Source: Nocardia acididurans (GTDB lineage Bacteria; Actinomycetota; Actinomycetes; Mycobacteriales; Mycobacteriaceae). Taken from it: 64,000 bases of DNA. This document shows positions 8,523-16,969 of the stretch, piece by piece (the stretch's first letter is position 1; each line of letters starts with the position of its first letter). The notes beneath the pieces were generated by a model. It saw only the letters and a list, made by a program, of their open reading frames with translations. It made no database searches and was not told the DNA's origin. The position numbers were made by a program, and so were the translations under genes. The stretch spans positions 1 through 64,000 of the forward strand of contig NZ_JAERRJ010000019.1 of the NCBI RefSeq assembly GCF_016741815.1, in the 5' to 3' direction.

Positions 8523-8685
8523 TGCAACAGCCCCGTTCGCAGCGACGTCAAGAACAACGCGACCATGGAGTCTTCCTGTCCGCAGTGCAGTCCAGTCCCC
8601 GGACCGTCGGCGCTGGCCAACGCGGTTTTCGAACACGTCGAGCCGCGGCCACCAGCGCCCCTCCTACCTCTGCGAATGGCGCCCC

Positions 8686-9090
8686 TCAGCGGCAATACAG
8701 CGCCTGCGGTCGACAGACAACCCAGTTGCCTCCATCTGTACCCGGAACAGCACGCCAACTCTTGTGACCCCCTGCACCGCCTTCAGGGCCCGACTGTTGC
8801 GACGGGCTATTGCGGTCGAAGTACTCACGCTGCTGCTGGCGATGCTCTGCTACCTCGATAGGGTCGTCACCCTCGTGAGGGACACCACCTCGCTGTCCAT
8901 GTTGACCGGGATAGCCATCGCCGTGGTCGTGGTCGTGGGAGACGCCATGCCCACCATGCGTATCGGCGTCACCTATGTCGGCTAAAGCCACAGAGGGCGA
9001 GGCCGAAAGGACGCCCACCGACACGATCGCAACGCCAGCTGAGAATGTGAGGACGCGTCGGACCGATGTGAGGACCGAATTGATGGACAT
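8686..9090 (-). CDS. small secreted His-rich protein
   Basis: 134 residues on the minus strand from the ATG at 9090. Residues 1-36 form a classical Sec signal peptide: basic start, hydrophobic core around FSAGVAIVSVGVL, and a probable cleavage after SVALA. The mature part contains a histidine/aspartate-rich stretch (HGGHGVSHDHDHGDGYPGQH, about residues 43-62), a glutamine/arginine helix (VAEHRQQQREYF) and a C-terminal segment with two cysteines (VVCRPQALYC) that could form a disulfide. No family recognised. A metal-binding role outside the cell is a guess from composition. Neighbours are broken genes, so its operon context is lost. Confidence 0.6.
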   Translation of the reverse strand: MSINSVLTSVRRVLTFSAGVAIVSVGVLSASPSVALADIGDADTHGGHGVSHDHDHGDGYPGQHGQRGGVPHEGDDPIEVAEHRQQQREYFDRNSPSQQSGPEGGAGGHKSWRAVPGTDGGNWVVCRPQALYCR

Positions 9091-9290
9091 ATGCAGCTCC
9101 GCTCGGCTGGGTGATGGCTCGGGCGGTCGTCGAATCCGACGCCGCCCGCAACCAACGTCAACTACGCCGCTGTACAGCGGCACACCACATAATGAGCCAT
9201 CGCAGTTATCCCATAACGGTCAATGCTGGGAAGCCTGCCCGGCGAGACCCCAGATCTGAATGGTCTAGACCGGCACACCTAGGCGGCACA

Positions 9291-9575
9291 GTCGCGCGCC
9301 TGGCCGCAGGCACAATTCCGGGTACCGACACCTTCGTTCTGTCCGACCTCACCCGCGATCTGTATATCGGTATAGCTTTCGTGGCGTTCTGTTTGGCGGC
9401 CTCGGGCATCTATCTGGTGAACGACTCGCTCGACGTGGAGGCCGACCGAGCGCATCCGACCAAACGCTTCCGGCCGATCGCTGCCGGTGTCGTGCCGGTG
9501 AATCTGGCGTACGCGCTGTCGGTGGTACTGCTGGGCGTCTCGATCCTGATGCTTGCTACCGGACCCCTACTCGGT
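9291..9575 (+). pseudogene. UbiA-family decaprenyl-phosphate phosphoribosyltransferase fragment
   Basis: About 95 codons match the N-terminal third of the UbiA-type 5-phosphoribosyl transferase that makes decaprenylphosphoryl-ribose for arabinan synthesis. Visible are a transmembrane segment ending FCLAASGIYLVND and the catalytic motif DVEADRAHPTKRFRP, followed by the next membrane helix NLAYALSVVLLGVSI. The start is missing and homology stops near 9575 with unrelated sequence after it. The fragment indicates that host or donor belongs to bacteria with arabinogalactan walls. It has no function as it stands. Confidence 0.85.
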
Positions 9576-10257
9576 GCGAAGGCCGGTCCCCCGGCCCTGT
9601 GTCAGACTCCGGATGCCGGATCGTGCTGTCCTGCAGGCGAGATGACGCCCGCGCGCCCGCTACGGCGGCGTGTGTGTACCGGGCGGTCCCGACCTAACGG
9701 GAAGCAGGAATCCGTTGCGCCACATCAGATATCGCACATAGGTGACTCGCAGCTGCTCGCGCAGATCATCCGGATCGAGCCCACTTCGCCGGAGTGCTTC
9801 CCGCGCACGCCAATCCATAGAGGTGATTCCGTGCCACCGGCGTCAGGGATGCCGGTGGCGGCCTCGGTGTCCGCGCACTGTCCTGGCCCCAAGAGTTCGT
9901 CCCGCCGACGTCGGTAGACCGGGCCCGGCCAGCACGTCCGGCTCGACGACCTCCCCACCTCCTGACCGACTGGTCTGCCCGTCACAGTAGCCACGACAAC
10001 CCCGCAACTCACCGCGAACCCGGACCTTCTCCCCTGCAGGCGATTCGTCACACTGACGACAACCGGGCTCGGCGGCAGAGTCGAGGCATCGGCGGAACGC
10101 CGTCGGCGCGAGCGAGATCCAAAACCGCACGCGCGTCGTCGTGGTCGAGTTGGTCGCTGCCCGGCGGCCGGATCGGACTGGGCGGCGGGCTCTCGGAAAC
10201 CGGAACCGGCATCCTCGGCGTGGTTCGAGGCGGCCGATTCCTCGACCGAAGTTCTGT
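9576..10257 (+). other. 682-base stretch with no convincing large gene
   Basis: Sequence after the ubiA fragment is GC-rich and open in several frames, but none shows a recognisable motif, and the long minus-strand frames are Arg/Gly-rich shadows. The only candidate is the 52-codon minus-strand frame listed at 9660-9818. Confidence 0.4.
9660..9818 (-). CDS. possible 52-residue protein
   Basis: A short minus-strand frame starting MDWRAREALRRSGLDPDDL and continuing with a helical stretch REQLRVTYVRYLMWRNGFLLP. The amphipathic pattern and balanced composition look more protein-like than the overlapping frames. A stop codon lies 30 bases upstream of the ATG, and I see no good ribosome binding site. 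No family recognised. It may be a remnant of a larger gene. It is listed because nothing else explains this segment. Confidence 0.28.
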   Translation of the reverse strand: MDWRAREALRRSGLDPDDLREQLRVTYVRYLMWRNGFLLPVRSGPPGTHTPP

Positions 10258-10590
10258 TTACCGTTCTCTGCCTCGATCTCTGTTTCGGTGTGCGGCCTCG
10301 GTGATCGCATTCCCTCGCGGGCGTGGTGTGGGGTGTGTCGGCTGGGGGGCGGGATCGATGACGAGGGGGCTGCGCGCGGCGTGCACCTGGCGTGCGAGCG
10401 TGGCGGTGGCCACCCCGCTCAGTTCGATCAGTTCGCGGCGTGCGCTCGGCTCCAGACTGGTGTGGCGCAGTTCGTAGTCCAACAGCTCGATCTCCTTGCC
10501 GATGTCGGTGATCTCGGATTCGGGAGTGCTGCGGTCGATCCGCTTCGAGCGTTCGATGTTGTTTCTGTATCTGTCTGCGAGACTTGCCAT
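10258..10590 (-). CDS. coiled-coil hypothetical protein
   Basis: 110 residues from ATG 10590 on the minus strand; an in-frame start further upstream is possible. The first 75 residues form two helices with alternating charged and leucine residues (MASLADRYRNNIERSKRID, then EITDIGKEIELLDYELRHT), followed by SARRELIELSGVATATLARQVH. The C-terminus is a proline/arginine-rich tail. No known family. It is the last gene of a three-gene minus-strand group with the zinc-ribbon protein and the small membrane protein; the gap to the gene before it is 95 bases. Confidence 0.5.
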   Translation of the reverse strand: MASLADRYRNNIERSKRIDRSTPESEITDIGKEIELLDYELRHTSLEPSARRELIELSGVATATLARQVHAARSPLVIDPAPQPTHPTPRPRGNAITEAAHRNRDRGRER

Positions 10591-10685
10591 TTCGCTGAGA
10601 ACCGTTCTGCGTGGGTCATGTCGTTTCAGGGTAGGCGTGGCCCGATCGGGCTCGTGCACGGTCACACCGGATGCGCGGACGTAGT

Positions 10686-11297
10686 TCAGGAGTCGTGTTC
10701 GACCGCACCCACGGCGGATGCAGTATGGGCTGCGCGACGACGGGCAGCGCGCTGTCGGCACGCCGGACTGCAATATCGTGCAGGCCGGCCTGGGCCCCGG
10801 TGCAGCGGCAGTTCGCACGGACATGCCTGGCACAGCGGCTGGCCCAGGGGTTCGGTGTAGCCATGGTGCGGGCACTGGATGAGTGGTCGCTCGTTGATGC
10901 CGAGGAAGGGTTTCAGTGCCTGGCCGGCCAGTTCGAGGAACTCGTGATCGTGGGCCCAGTTCCGGTGCGCGTGTAGTGAATGCGCACCGGTCGGGGCGCG
11001 TAGCGCGGCAAGCAGGGCCTGGAAGTGCTCGACGACCGCATCACGATCGTGATCCTCATCGCGCTGGCATCGGGCAGTTCGGGCGTACCGGTAGCACGCA
11101 CGCTCCAGGGCCTCGTCGAGAGTGATGTCGGGGTGGCGCAGCTCCTCGATCACACAGCTCAGTAGCATCCGATTGTCGATGTCGCGCTCGGAGTCGAATG
11201 TTTCGACAGCCCGGAACATGATTCCGCTGAAGTCCGCGACGTTGCCCACCATGGTGGCGTGGCTGGCCGCCAAGTTCTGGGATCGGTCGAATGTCAT
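10686..11297 (-). CDS. zinc-ribbon protein with CSPACRQR-type C-terminus
   Basis: 203 residues on the minus strand. The N-terminal 130 residues are helical and acidic (RAVETFDSERDIDNRMLLSC, then HPDITLDEALERACYRYART). The C-terminus has a cysteine cluster (CPHHG, LCQACPC, RYCSPACRQRAARRR), the 'GRPARYCSPACRQRAxRRR' signature often seen at the ends of actinobacterial plasmid and ICE proteins and thought to be a zinc-binding ribbon contacting nucleic acid. The ATG start overlaps the stop of the upstream membrane-protein gene by 4 bases (11294-11297), so the two are translationally coupled. Function unknown; a plasmid maintenance or regulatory role is inference. Confidence 0.68.
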   Translation of the reverse strand: MTFDRSQNLAASHATMVGNVADFSGIMFRAVETFDSERDIDNRMLLSCVIEELRHPDITLDEALERACYRYARTARCQRDEDHDRDAVVEHFQALLAALRAPTGAHSLHAHRNWAHDHEFLELAGQALKPFLGINERPLIQCPHHGYTEPLGQPLCQACPCELPLHRGPGRPARYCSPACRQRAARRRAAHTASAVGAVEHDS

Positions 11298-11551
11298 GGC
11301 TGCCCCTCCGCGGTTCGGTCGATCTCTGCAGTGTCGGAGTCTGACGGTGTGTCTTCAGTATCGGTTACCGTGCCGCTGGCCGAATGGAATCCGAATGCGT
11401 GGGCGAAGGACGCGAAAACCTGTGGCACGTCAGCCTTCTCGGCACGGCACACCGCGATGATCGACACCAACGTGAAGGCGCAGACAAAGATGAGCAACGG
11501 CCAGACACTCGCGGCGGCGAGTGACTGCAGTGCGGAAACAACGGTGGGCAT
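11294..11551 (-). CDS. small single-pass membrane protein
   Basis: 85 residues from ATG 11551; a start 6 bases earlier lies too close to the GGAGG at 11558-11562. One strong hydrophobic segment (residues about 13-34, VWPLLIFVCAFTLVSIIAVC) is followed by a short amphipathic part (VFASFAHAFGF) and an acidic Thr/Ser/Asp tail. No family recognised; size and layout resemble small spread-type membrane proteins of actinobacterial plasmids, which is a weak comparison. It is the first gene after a structured leader with an intrinsic terminator, so its expression is probably controlled by attenuation. Confidence 0.62.
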   Translation of the reverse strand: MPTVVSALQSLAAASVWPLLIFVCAFTLVSIIAVCRAEKADVPQVFASFAHAFGFHSASGTVTDTEDTPSDSDTAEIDRTAEGQP

Positions 11552-11559
11552 CGGCATCC

Positions 11560-11690
11560 TCCGAACACGAAAAAGCCCCCGGCGCGGGGTGCGCCGAGGG
11601 CTTGAAGACCAAGCTATGAGTGCTGAAACAGCAAGAGCCCCAGCGTGATCGCTGGAGCTCCACGGGCACGACAAATACCCGTAACAGCGA
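11560..11690 (-). ncRNA. structured leader RNA, possible attenuator
   Basis: On the minus strand, before the membrane-protein gene, the transcript can form: an ACGGG/CCCGT hairpin (11662-11682); a stable 11-bp hairpin GAGCTCCAGCG/CGCTGGGGCTC with a 4-nt loop (11635-11660); a small TGCTG/CAGCA hairpin (11621-11633); and GCTTG/CAAGC (11600-11614), whose 3' arm overlaps the 5' arm of the terminator, so the two structures exclude each other. A TGATAT -10-like box lies near 11693-11698. This arrangement fits an attenuator or a short stand-alone RNA. Confidence 0.5.
11568..11603 (-). terminator. intrinsic terminator in the leader
   Basis: 13-bp stem AAGCCCTCGGCGC / GCGCCGGGGGCTT (one U-G pair) with an ACCCC loop, followed by a run of U on the minus strand. 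It ends about 17 bases before the start codon of the small membrane protein, with the RBS in between. Confidence 0.78.
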
Positions 11691-11984
11691 CCATATCATG
11701 CCCGCGAGCGGGGAACACACTGGTTGGCGCAGGTCTTCGAGCACAACCAATTTCGTTACGCCCTCGCGAACGGCGTGAGAAGAATCAAGACCCGAACCCC
11801 ACGAGAACCGGCCCGTGAGGCCCAGTGCCGCCACAGTTCGTCGAGAGCATCTGGAGGACCTCACCCGAGGAGTTCGAAGCCGGTTGCCATCAACAGGCTC
11901 CAGCCGGAACCAGATAATCCGCTGGTCTGGATTAGCGGAACTCCGCTGCCTCGGCTGGGACGTCCTACGGTTGCGCCCTGCCGG

Positions 11985-12392
11985 TTCGGATCCTGGGCCA
12001 AGTCCACGTTCACGACCGCGAGCGGCGCGCCTGTCGCGTCGATGGTGTCGTTCGCCCACACCAGCGCGGACGCTGAGTTCTACATAGCGCGTCTGCGCGA
12101 CAGCCGACACGCCGACTGCGCGCTGGGGTCCATGCGCAGCGCTGTGATCACCTTCGATTCTCTCGAACCGATGCCGCTGGGGCAGCGCCTCGGCGACGAC
12201 AGCGTGGCGTTCCGTCTGACTTCCCACATCGACGCCGACGACGGCACGGCGCGGCGTCCGGTCACGACCACGACCGATCTCGTGTTCATCCGCGTCGGCC
12301 GGGCGATGGTAGAGATGTCGTTCGGCGCGCCGCTAACACCCGACGAGGAACTTCTCCTGACCCGGATCGTGGTCGATTGCGTTCCGGCCTGA
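11985..12392 (+). pseudogene. 3' part of a secreted/lipoprotein-type protein
   Basis: About 135 codons on the plus strand read as one domain: SFAHTSADAEFYIARLRDS, a central cysteine (DCAL), ITFDSLEPMPLGQRLGDDSVAFRLT, then DLVFIRVGRAMVEMSFG and a C-terminal PDEELLLTRIV. This resembles the extracellular sensor/lipoprotein domains common in Mycobacteriales (conserved single Cys, 'LGDDs.af' and 'vRvG' segments). Upstream sequence in the frame is not protein-like and there is no signal peptide, so the 5' part appears lost. The frame stops at 12392 before a convergent terminator. Function unknown. Confidence 0.5.
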
Positions 12393-12403
12393 CGCCGGCC
12401 ACC

Positions 12404-12436
12404 CCCGTGCCGCCGAGACGGTATCGACGGCACGGG
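12404..12436. terminator. bidirectional hairpin between convergent genes
   Basis: Perfect 9-bp arms CCCGTGCCG and CGGCACGGG with a 15-nt loop, placed between the plus-strand gene ending at 12392 and the minus-strand operon ending at 12452. No long T-run, so termination would be GC-stem driven. Confidence 0.55.
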
Positions 12437-12451
12437 AACCGAGACGCCCAC

Positions 12452-13756
12452 TCAGGAGCCGGGGTGCAGACGCCGTAGCAGGACGCCGTCGCGTGTGTGC
12501 TCGTGCAGGAACCGTGCCAGCGCGGCGAGTTCGCTGCCGGGTGGTGGTGTCGGTGTGCTGGTGGCCGTGATCAGCCGTGGTCGGCGGGGTGTGGGCGCGG
12601 GTCCGCGTCGGCGGCGGGGTCTGCCGATCGCGGCGGCGAACAGCTTGTCGGCTTCGGAGTCGATGGCATGGATGCCGGTCTCGAGTGGCGGCGTGAGCCG
12701 CTGCTCGTCCCATTCGTCGGTGTGTTCCGGCTCGGTGAGCTGATCGAGTGGGTTCGCGCGGGTGACGGCCGCACGGTGAGCGGCCAAGGCGGCGACCGCG
12801 TAGGCGCGGGCGACCCTCTCCGCACGGGTGCTCAGGTGTCGGGCATGGGCGTCGGCGATTTCGGCGCGTTGCCGGGCGGTGTCGCGCCACAGCTGGTGAC
12901 GGGCGGCGGCTTGTGCGGCCACGTCCGCCGGCAGCAGCGGATCCGGATCGCCTGGGGCGGTTTCGGCTTCCTCCTGCGCGGTCCGGCGGTCGGTGTCGGC
13001 TTGTTTCCAGGCTTCGCACAACGCCTGGTAGTACCGCCGGTGCTGGGTGAGGATGTCGTCCGCGCGCGCCGGCCAAGGGTCGGCGGCCGCGCCGTCGGGA
13101 TGCGGGGCGCGGATATCGGGGTGAGCGGTGACGTGCGCGGCGTAATGCTCGCGGTAGAAGTCACGGCCGCGGTCGGTGATCACATAGTCCGCTCCGGCGT
13201 GGGCGGCCAGCGGCGGCACATGCTTGTCGATCAGTACGAATTCGATCGTCTTGGAGTATCCCCATCGCAGGGCTTCGCCGCGCTGGTCAGCGGCCCACAA
13301 CTGGGCCAGCACTTCCCAGGAGCGAGCACTGAGCACGGCTTTGGGCGCGGGAACCGCGCGCAGGGTGGTGCCGGCGCGGGCGGCGGCGCGGCCCTCGCGC
13401 GTGAGGGCGACGGTGTGCATCCGCCCGAAGGTGGTGGCGCGCTGGTCTCGGGTGATCAGTCCCCGGTCAGCCAGGGCCGCCATGGTCGCACCGTTCCCTT
13501 GGTTGTCCCATCCATGGAAGGACAACCGCATCTGTAATTCCGTCCAGCCGAACAGCTTTCGGTCGGAAGGATCGTGAGCGAAGTCGATGCGCCGCCAGAT
13601 CGCGGCAGGGGTGGCGTCCCAGTCGCCTTGCGCCGCCTGGCGTTTCCGGCTGGCCTCTCTTTCGGCTTCGATACTGTAGACCGCAGCGAGCGTCCCCTGC
13701 TGGCGGTCGTTGAGAGCCTTCCAGGCAGCGAGGGCCTTGGGCGTGCGTGCGGCCAT
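12452..13756 (-). CDS. unknown protein of the recombinase operon with a winged-helix-like segment
   Basis: 434 residues from ATG 13756, 5 bases after the stop of the gene before it. Residues about 1-105 start MAARTPKALAAWKALNDRQQ and continue to a DNA-binding-like segment (MAALADRGLITRDQRATTFG, then VALTREGRAAA) that looks like a winged helix and wing. The middle has YVITDRGRDFYREHYAAH, a second 'terminal helix' motif of the same type. The C-terminal half is a long alanine/arginine-rich helical region. No catalytic motif recognised. As the last gene of an operon with a tyrosine recombinase and its degenerate relative, it may be an accessory protein of the mobile unit. Confidence 0.65.
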   Translation of the reverse strand: MAARTPKALAAWKALNDRQQGTLAAVYSIEAEREASRKRQAAQGDWDATPAAIWRRIDFAHDPSDRKLFGWTELQMRLSFHGWDNQGNGATMAALADRGLITRDQRATTFGRMHTVALTREGRAAARAGTTLRAVPAPKAVLSARSWEVLAQLWAADQRGEALRWGYSKTIEFVLIDKHVPPLAAHAGADYVITDRGRDFYREHYAAHVTAHPDIRAPHPDGAAADPWPARADDILTQHRRYYQALCEAWKQADTDRRTAQEEAETAPGDPDPLLPADVAAQAAARHQLWRDTARQRAEIADAHARHLSTRAERVARAYAVAALAAHRAAVTRANPLDQLTEPEHTDEWDEQRLTPPLETGIHAIDSEADKLFAAAIGRPRRRRGPAPTPRRPRLITATSTPTPPPGSELAALARFLHEHTRDGVLLRRLHPGS

Positions 13757-13761
13757 GGTGG

Positions 13762-14709
13762 TTACCAGTCCTGGGGAAAGCTGACGCTGTCGGCGATGGC
13801 CTCCATGCGGGCGAGCAGGACGTCGAGTTCGTCGCCGACATCCTTCATCCGCCGCCGCGCCGCGATTCCGCGTTCGTGCCAGCCGGTGTCGAGGTCGTCC
13901 TCTTCGCCAGGAGGTGGTGGCGCGAGCAGGTGCGTGAGCGCGATGTCGGCGACGGTCTCCGCCGACAGCGGGTCGAGCTCGTCGACGTACCCGTACGCCA
14001 TGCCGCGCCCGTCGAAATCGCACAGCAGCGGCTGGCGTGCGTAGGCGGCGGGAAACGGGCGCGGCACAGAAGATTCCGGCTGCGGCTCGTCGACGGCGAA
14101 GTCTGCGGCCGCGGTGAGCAGGCGTTCGAGGTGGATATGTCCGGTCGCGGCCGGAGCGTGGGTGAGCACGGCTGCCCAACGCGCGAACACGCGCACAGGA
14201 CAGCCCGCAGTGCCGGTCGCGTCCAACTTCAGCAGCGGCTGCGCACCGATGGTGACCGCGTCGGCGGTGAGGGTGACATCGGCCTGGCGCAGGCCCGCGA
14301 TCTGGGGATAGGACAGCCCGCTGGTGGCCAGCAGCAGGATGACCGCGTCGCGTCTGCCGGTCAGCGCGTCCGGCCAGCCGGTTACCGGCAGACGGGCGAT
14401 GATCGCGTCGGCCCTCCCCCGCTGGTGCTGAAGTCGTTGCGCGCGGGCGGGATTGAGTGCCCGCCGCACCGCTTCGGCCTCGCCCGGCAGCGGCAGCTTC
14501 TTACGCCGGTGCGCGGCGTTCAGCGCGGTGACACGCCCGCGCTGCGTCTTCTCGGTGCCAGGGTGTTCACGCAAGTAGGCGAGCACGGTCTCGTCCGAGG
14601 CGGGCAGATACGGCCGCTCGGCGGCCGCCGCCCAGCACACGAAATGCCGCCATTCGCGACCATGCTCGCCCACGAGGCCCGGAATCCGGTACACCACAAC
14701 AGATTCCAC
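13762..14709 (-). CDS. degenerate tyrosine-recombinase-like protein
   Basis: 315 residues from a GTG whose G is shared with the stop TAG of the full recombinase (TAGTG), so translation is coupled. It keeps the layout of a phage-type integrase: an N-terminal helical SAM-like part (ASDETVLAYLREHP, VTALNAAHRR), then the start of the catalytic fold, DAVILLLATSGLSYPQIAGLRQADV. Here the catalytic Arg position that normally follows 'tGlR..E' is SYPQ, and I find no HxxR box and no C-terminal Tyr box. It is therefore likely a catalytically dead partner or DNA-binding subunit. The C-terminus has RRRMKDVGDELDVLLARME, a helix that could mediate contacts. Confidence 0.68.
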   Translation of the reverse strand: MESVVVYRIPGLVGEHGREWRHFVCWAAAAERPYLPASDETVLAYLREHPGTEKTQRGRVTALNAAHRRKKLPLPGEAEAVRRALNPARAQRLQHQRGRADAIIARLPVTGWPDALTGRRDAVILLLATSGLSYPQIAGLRQADVTLTADAVTIGAQPLLKLDATGTAGCPVRVFARWAAVLTHAPAATGHIHLERLLTAAADFAVDEPQPESSVPRPFPAAYARQPLLCDFDGRGMAYGYVDELDPLSAETVADIALTHLLAPPPPGEEDDLDTGWHERGIAARRRMKDVGDELDVLLARMEAIADSVSFPQDW

Positions 14710-15914
14710 TAGAGACCAGTCTCAAGTTCGGCACTGCGCTGGTTGCGGCGGCGGTCGTAGCGCAGGGCGGAGGCGGGGTTGCGGTGCCCGGTGATCGCCA
14801 TGACCTGCTCGACGGTGGCACCCCGGTCGAACAGTTCGGTGGCGACGCCGGCGCGTAGCGAGTGCCCTTTGAGGCCGTCGCGGTCCGCGGCCCTGCCGCG
14901 GGAGGTGATGATCGAGCGGAACGAGCGTACCGACAGCGGCCGGTCGGGGGCATGCGGGAAGCCGCCGTTGGACAGCGGGCGGAACAGGCTCGCGCGCGAT
15001 CGGGCCCGTGCGAGCCAATCGCCCTGGCAGCAGTGTTCGCGGACGTCCCGGGTGTCGGTGAGTATCAGCCGCTGCACCGCGATCGAGACCGCGGCGGTGA
15101 CGGCCTCGGCGTCGTGGCCACGAGCTCCGGCGGCCGCGTCGTCGGCGACCGCGAGCACCGCGATCCAGCGCGCCAGCGCGCACCACGTACAGGTGCGGCC
15201 GTCGCGGGAGCCCCGGGGGCGGTGCATGTAGACGGTGTCGGTCTGGTGGGTCTTTCCCCCGCGTAACCGCATGCGCAGCAACGGTTTTCCCTCGGGGTTG
15301 TCCTGAACCACAGTGAGGTCGCCGATTTGGAGGCGGACGAGTTCGTCGCCGCGGCGTCCGAAGTCGTAGCCGAGCAGGATCAGCGCGATATCGCGGCGGG
15401 CCGAGACCTGCTGACGCAGTGTGTGTGCGTCGGCGCGGGCGGTTTCGACCATGGCCTCGATGTGGTCGAGCGTCGCGGCGGGTGCCTGGGTGAGGGTCTC
15501 CCCTTTCTTGACGATCGCCTTGCGCAGGCCCTCGCGGACCTTCCTGGACTTCGCGTTGTCGGTGGGGTCGGGCAGACCGGCCATGTCGTGCTGCCACGCG
15601 ATCGCCGCGCGTAACACCTCCAGGGACGACTTTCCTGCGGGCGAGACAGGGTCCTCGACGGCGGTGACCAGGAACCGGTCGACCACCTTGCTGCTCGCGG
15701 GAAGCGCTGTGGCGCCGTGGGTTTGGCACCAGTCGGTGAAGCGATTCCATGCCCACAGGTAGGTGCGTACCGTATTGTCGGCGTCGGCCGCTTCGGCGTA
15801 GGCGGCCACTCGAGCGTCGAGCTCGTCGTCGTCGGGTTCGACTACCTCCTGCACCACCCGCAGGGCGGCCGGCCAATGGGTGCGCTTGCGCCCCGCCCGC
15901 GCCGGGTGGCTCAT
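14709..15914 (-). CDS. tyrosine recombinase (integrase) with complete catalytic set
   Basis: 401 residues from ATG 15914, which overlaps the upstream gene by 4 bases (ATGA). The N-terminal domain has the core-binding pattern (ADNTVRTYLWAWNRFTDWCQ). The catalytic domain shows YDFGRRGDELVRLQIGDL with the first Arg, HSLRAGVATELFDRG as the HxxR box, ITGHRNPASAL with the second His, and RYDRR giving the nucleophilic Tyr. It contains a small insert with CTWC. The family cuts and joins DNA at short inverted core sites. A 14-6-14 inverted repeat at 17265-17298 upstream of the operon has the right shape for its target. Complete motifs suggest an active enzyme. Confidence 0.9.
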   Translation of the reverse strand: MSHPARAGRKRTHWPAALRVVQEVVEPDDDELDARVAAYAEAADADNTVRTYLWAWNRFTDWCQTHGATALPASSKVVDRFLVTAVEDPVSPAGKSSLEVLRAAIAWQHDMAGLPDPTDNAKSRKVREGLRKAIVKKGETLTQAPAATLDHIEAMVETARADAHTLRQQVSARRDIALILLGYDFGRRGDELVRLQIGDLTVVQDNPEGKPLLRMRLRGGKTHQTDTVYMHRPRGSRDGRTCTWCALARWIAVLAVADDAAAGARGHDAEAVTAAVSIAVQRLILTDTRDVREHCCQGDWLARARSRASLFRPLSNGGFPHAPDRPLSVRSFRSIITSRGRAADRDGLKGHSLRAGVATELFDRGATVEQVMAITGHRNPASALRYDRRRNQRSAELETGL

Positions 15915-16201
15915 CGGCCCGTCTCCGGGTCGAGGGGATCGTCGCCGCCGTGGAACTGCTCGGGACGGGCGAGGTCCTTCGCCATCTCGACGGCGACCGG
16001 ATCGCCGGCGGCGGCCCGTTCGCTGGTCATCCGGTAGGCCCGCTGCCGGGCCGCGGTCATCTGACGGTGGCATTCGGCCGGGTCGGCACAGGTGCGGGTG
16101 TAGAGCTCGGCGACGAAGCACCAGGCTCCCGCGACGGCCGGAGGTGCTCCGTAGCCGTCGCAGTACCAGTCACCCGGGTGTGTGGGCTTGTCGTGCGGCA
16201 T
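15911..16201 (-). CDS. small unknown protein before the recombinase
   Basis: 96 residues from ATG 16201, preceded by AGGCAGG; a GTG at 16243 that overlaps the previous stop (GTGA) is an alternative and would add 14 residues. Visible features are a tryptophan/cysteine-containing start (HPGDWYCDGYGAPP), a central pair of cysteines (WCFVAELYTRTCADPAECHRQM) and a helical C-terminal half (ARQRAYRMTSERAA). The four or five cysteines could bind a metal, but no known zinc-finger spacing is evident. It overlaps the recombinase start by 4 bases. No family recognised. Confidence 0.62.
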   Translation of the reverse strand: MPHDKPTHPGDWYCDGYGAPPAVAGAWCFVAELYTRTCADPAECHRQMTAARQRAYRMTSERAAAGDPVAVEMAKDLARPEQFHGGDDPLDPETGR

Positions 16202-16239
16202 CGACCTGCCTTTCCGCATGGGTTGCGTTGGCTCCGGGC

Positions 16240-16665
16240 TCACCGGTCGTGGTCCTCGTCGTCGGGGTCCCGGCCGGTGAGGGTGTCGAGTTCGGCCCGC
16301 CGGGCCGTGGTGGCCTGCTCGTCCGCGTCGAGCAGCTCGTCCAGGCGCTGGCTGTGGGCGGTGAACAGGGCCAGATGCTCGCTGATCGCGCCGTCGAGCA
16401 CCCGCAGGTAGGTGGTGAGGGCGGCGTCCTCGGCGTACTGGGCGGCCGCGAGCTCGGCGGGGTCGGTGCCGCGCTCGGCCGCGGCGAGCCGTGCCCGGGC
16501 GGCGTCGAGTTCGGCGCGCACGGCCGCGGTGCGGGCGAGCAGGTCGGCTTCGTGGGCGTCGGCCACCACGTTCTCGGCCTCGTTGATCGCCTCGAGTCGC
16601 CAGTAGGCGGCCCGCGCGGCGTCGGTGGCGGCGCTCAGCGGATGCGGTGGTGGTTCATCGGCCAT
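16240..16665 (-). CDS. coiled-coil protein of the recombinase operon
   Basis: 141 residues, almost entirely helical, with alanine, glutamate and arginine in heptad-like order (ARAAYWRLEAINEAENVVAD, then LLARTAAVRAELDAARARLA and SQRLDELLDADEQATTARRA). The acidic end DPDDEDHDR overlaps the next gene. No enzyme motif. Long coiled coils of this type could pair with a recombinase or act as structural partners; that is inference. Its start overlaps the end of the preceding gene by 11 bases, so the operon is tightly packed. Confidence 0.62.
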   Translation of the reverse strand: MADEPPPHPLSAATDAARAAYWRLEAINEAENVVADAHEADLLARTAAVRAELDAARARLAAAERGTDPAELAAAQYAEDAALTTYLRVLDGAISEHLALFTAHSQRLDELLDADEQATTARRAELDTLTGRDPDDEDHDR

Positions 16666-16969
16666 CGCGGGTGTCCTCCGCCCCGTCGGGGCCGGTCAGC
16701 GCCTGGAATTCGGCGTCGGTGAGCGGGCGGGGGGTACCGGTCAGCAGTTCCCGCACGAATCCCCCATTGGCGGCCGTCGGATCCCGCTCGAGGGCGGCGT
16801 GCAGGCACACCCGGTCCTGGACCGCGAGCCAGGCCGCGGCCTCCAGCGACAAATCCAGCACCTGTTCACGGTCCAGGCGCAGGTGCACCGTGCCGGGGCT
16901 CCAGGTGATATTGAGGACACCCATGTCGGGCCCGTCGAGGCGGCGGGGCGTGGCGCCGGTGCCGGTCAT
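16655..16969 (-). CDS. small unknown protein
   Basis: 104 residues from ATG 16969, whose ATGA overlaps the stop of the 45-residue gene before it. Content: a beta-like segment MGVLNITWSPGTVHLRLDRE, then helices LDLSLEAAAWLAVQDRVCLHAALE and TDAEFQALTGPDG. Single cysteine. No family recognised. It reads as a real gene because codon use, length and overlaps on both sides match its neighbours. Confidence 0.58.
   Translation of the reverse strand: MTGTGATPRRLDGPDMGVLNITWSPGTVHLRLDREQVLDLSLEAAAWLAVQDRVCLHAALERDPTAANGGFVRELLTGTPRPLTDAEFQALTGPDGAEDTRDGR

Noticed and set aside
12452..15914. A recombinase-in-trio (RIT) element
   Set aside because: Only one of the three adjacent proteins has the full catalytic set, one is degenerate and the third shows no recombinase motif, so the definition is not met.
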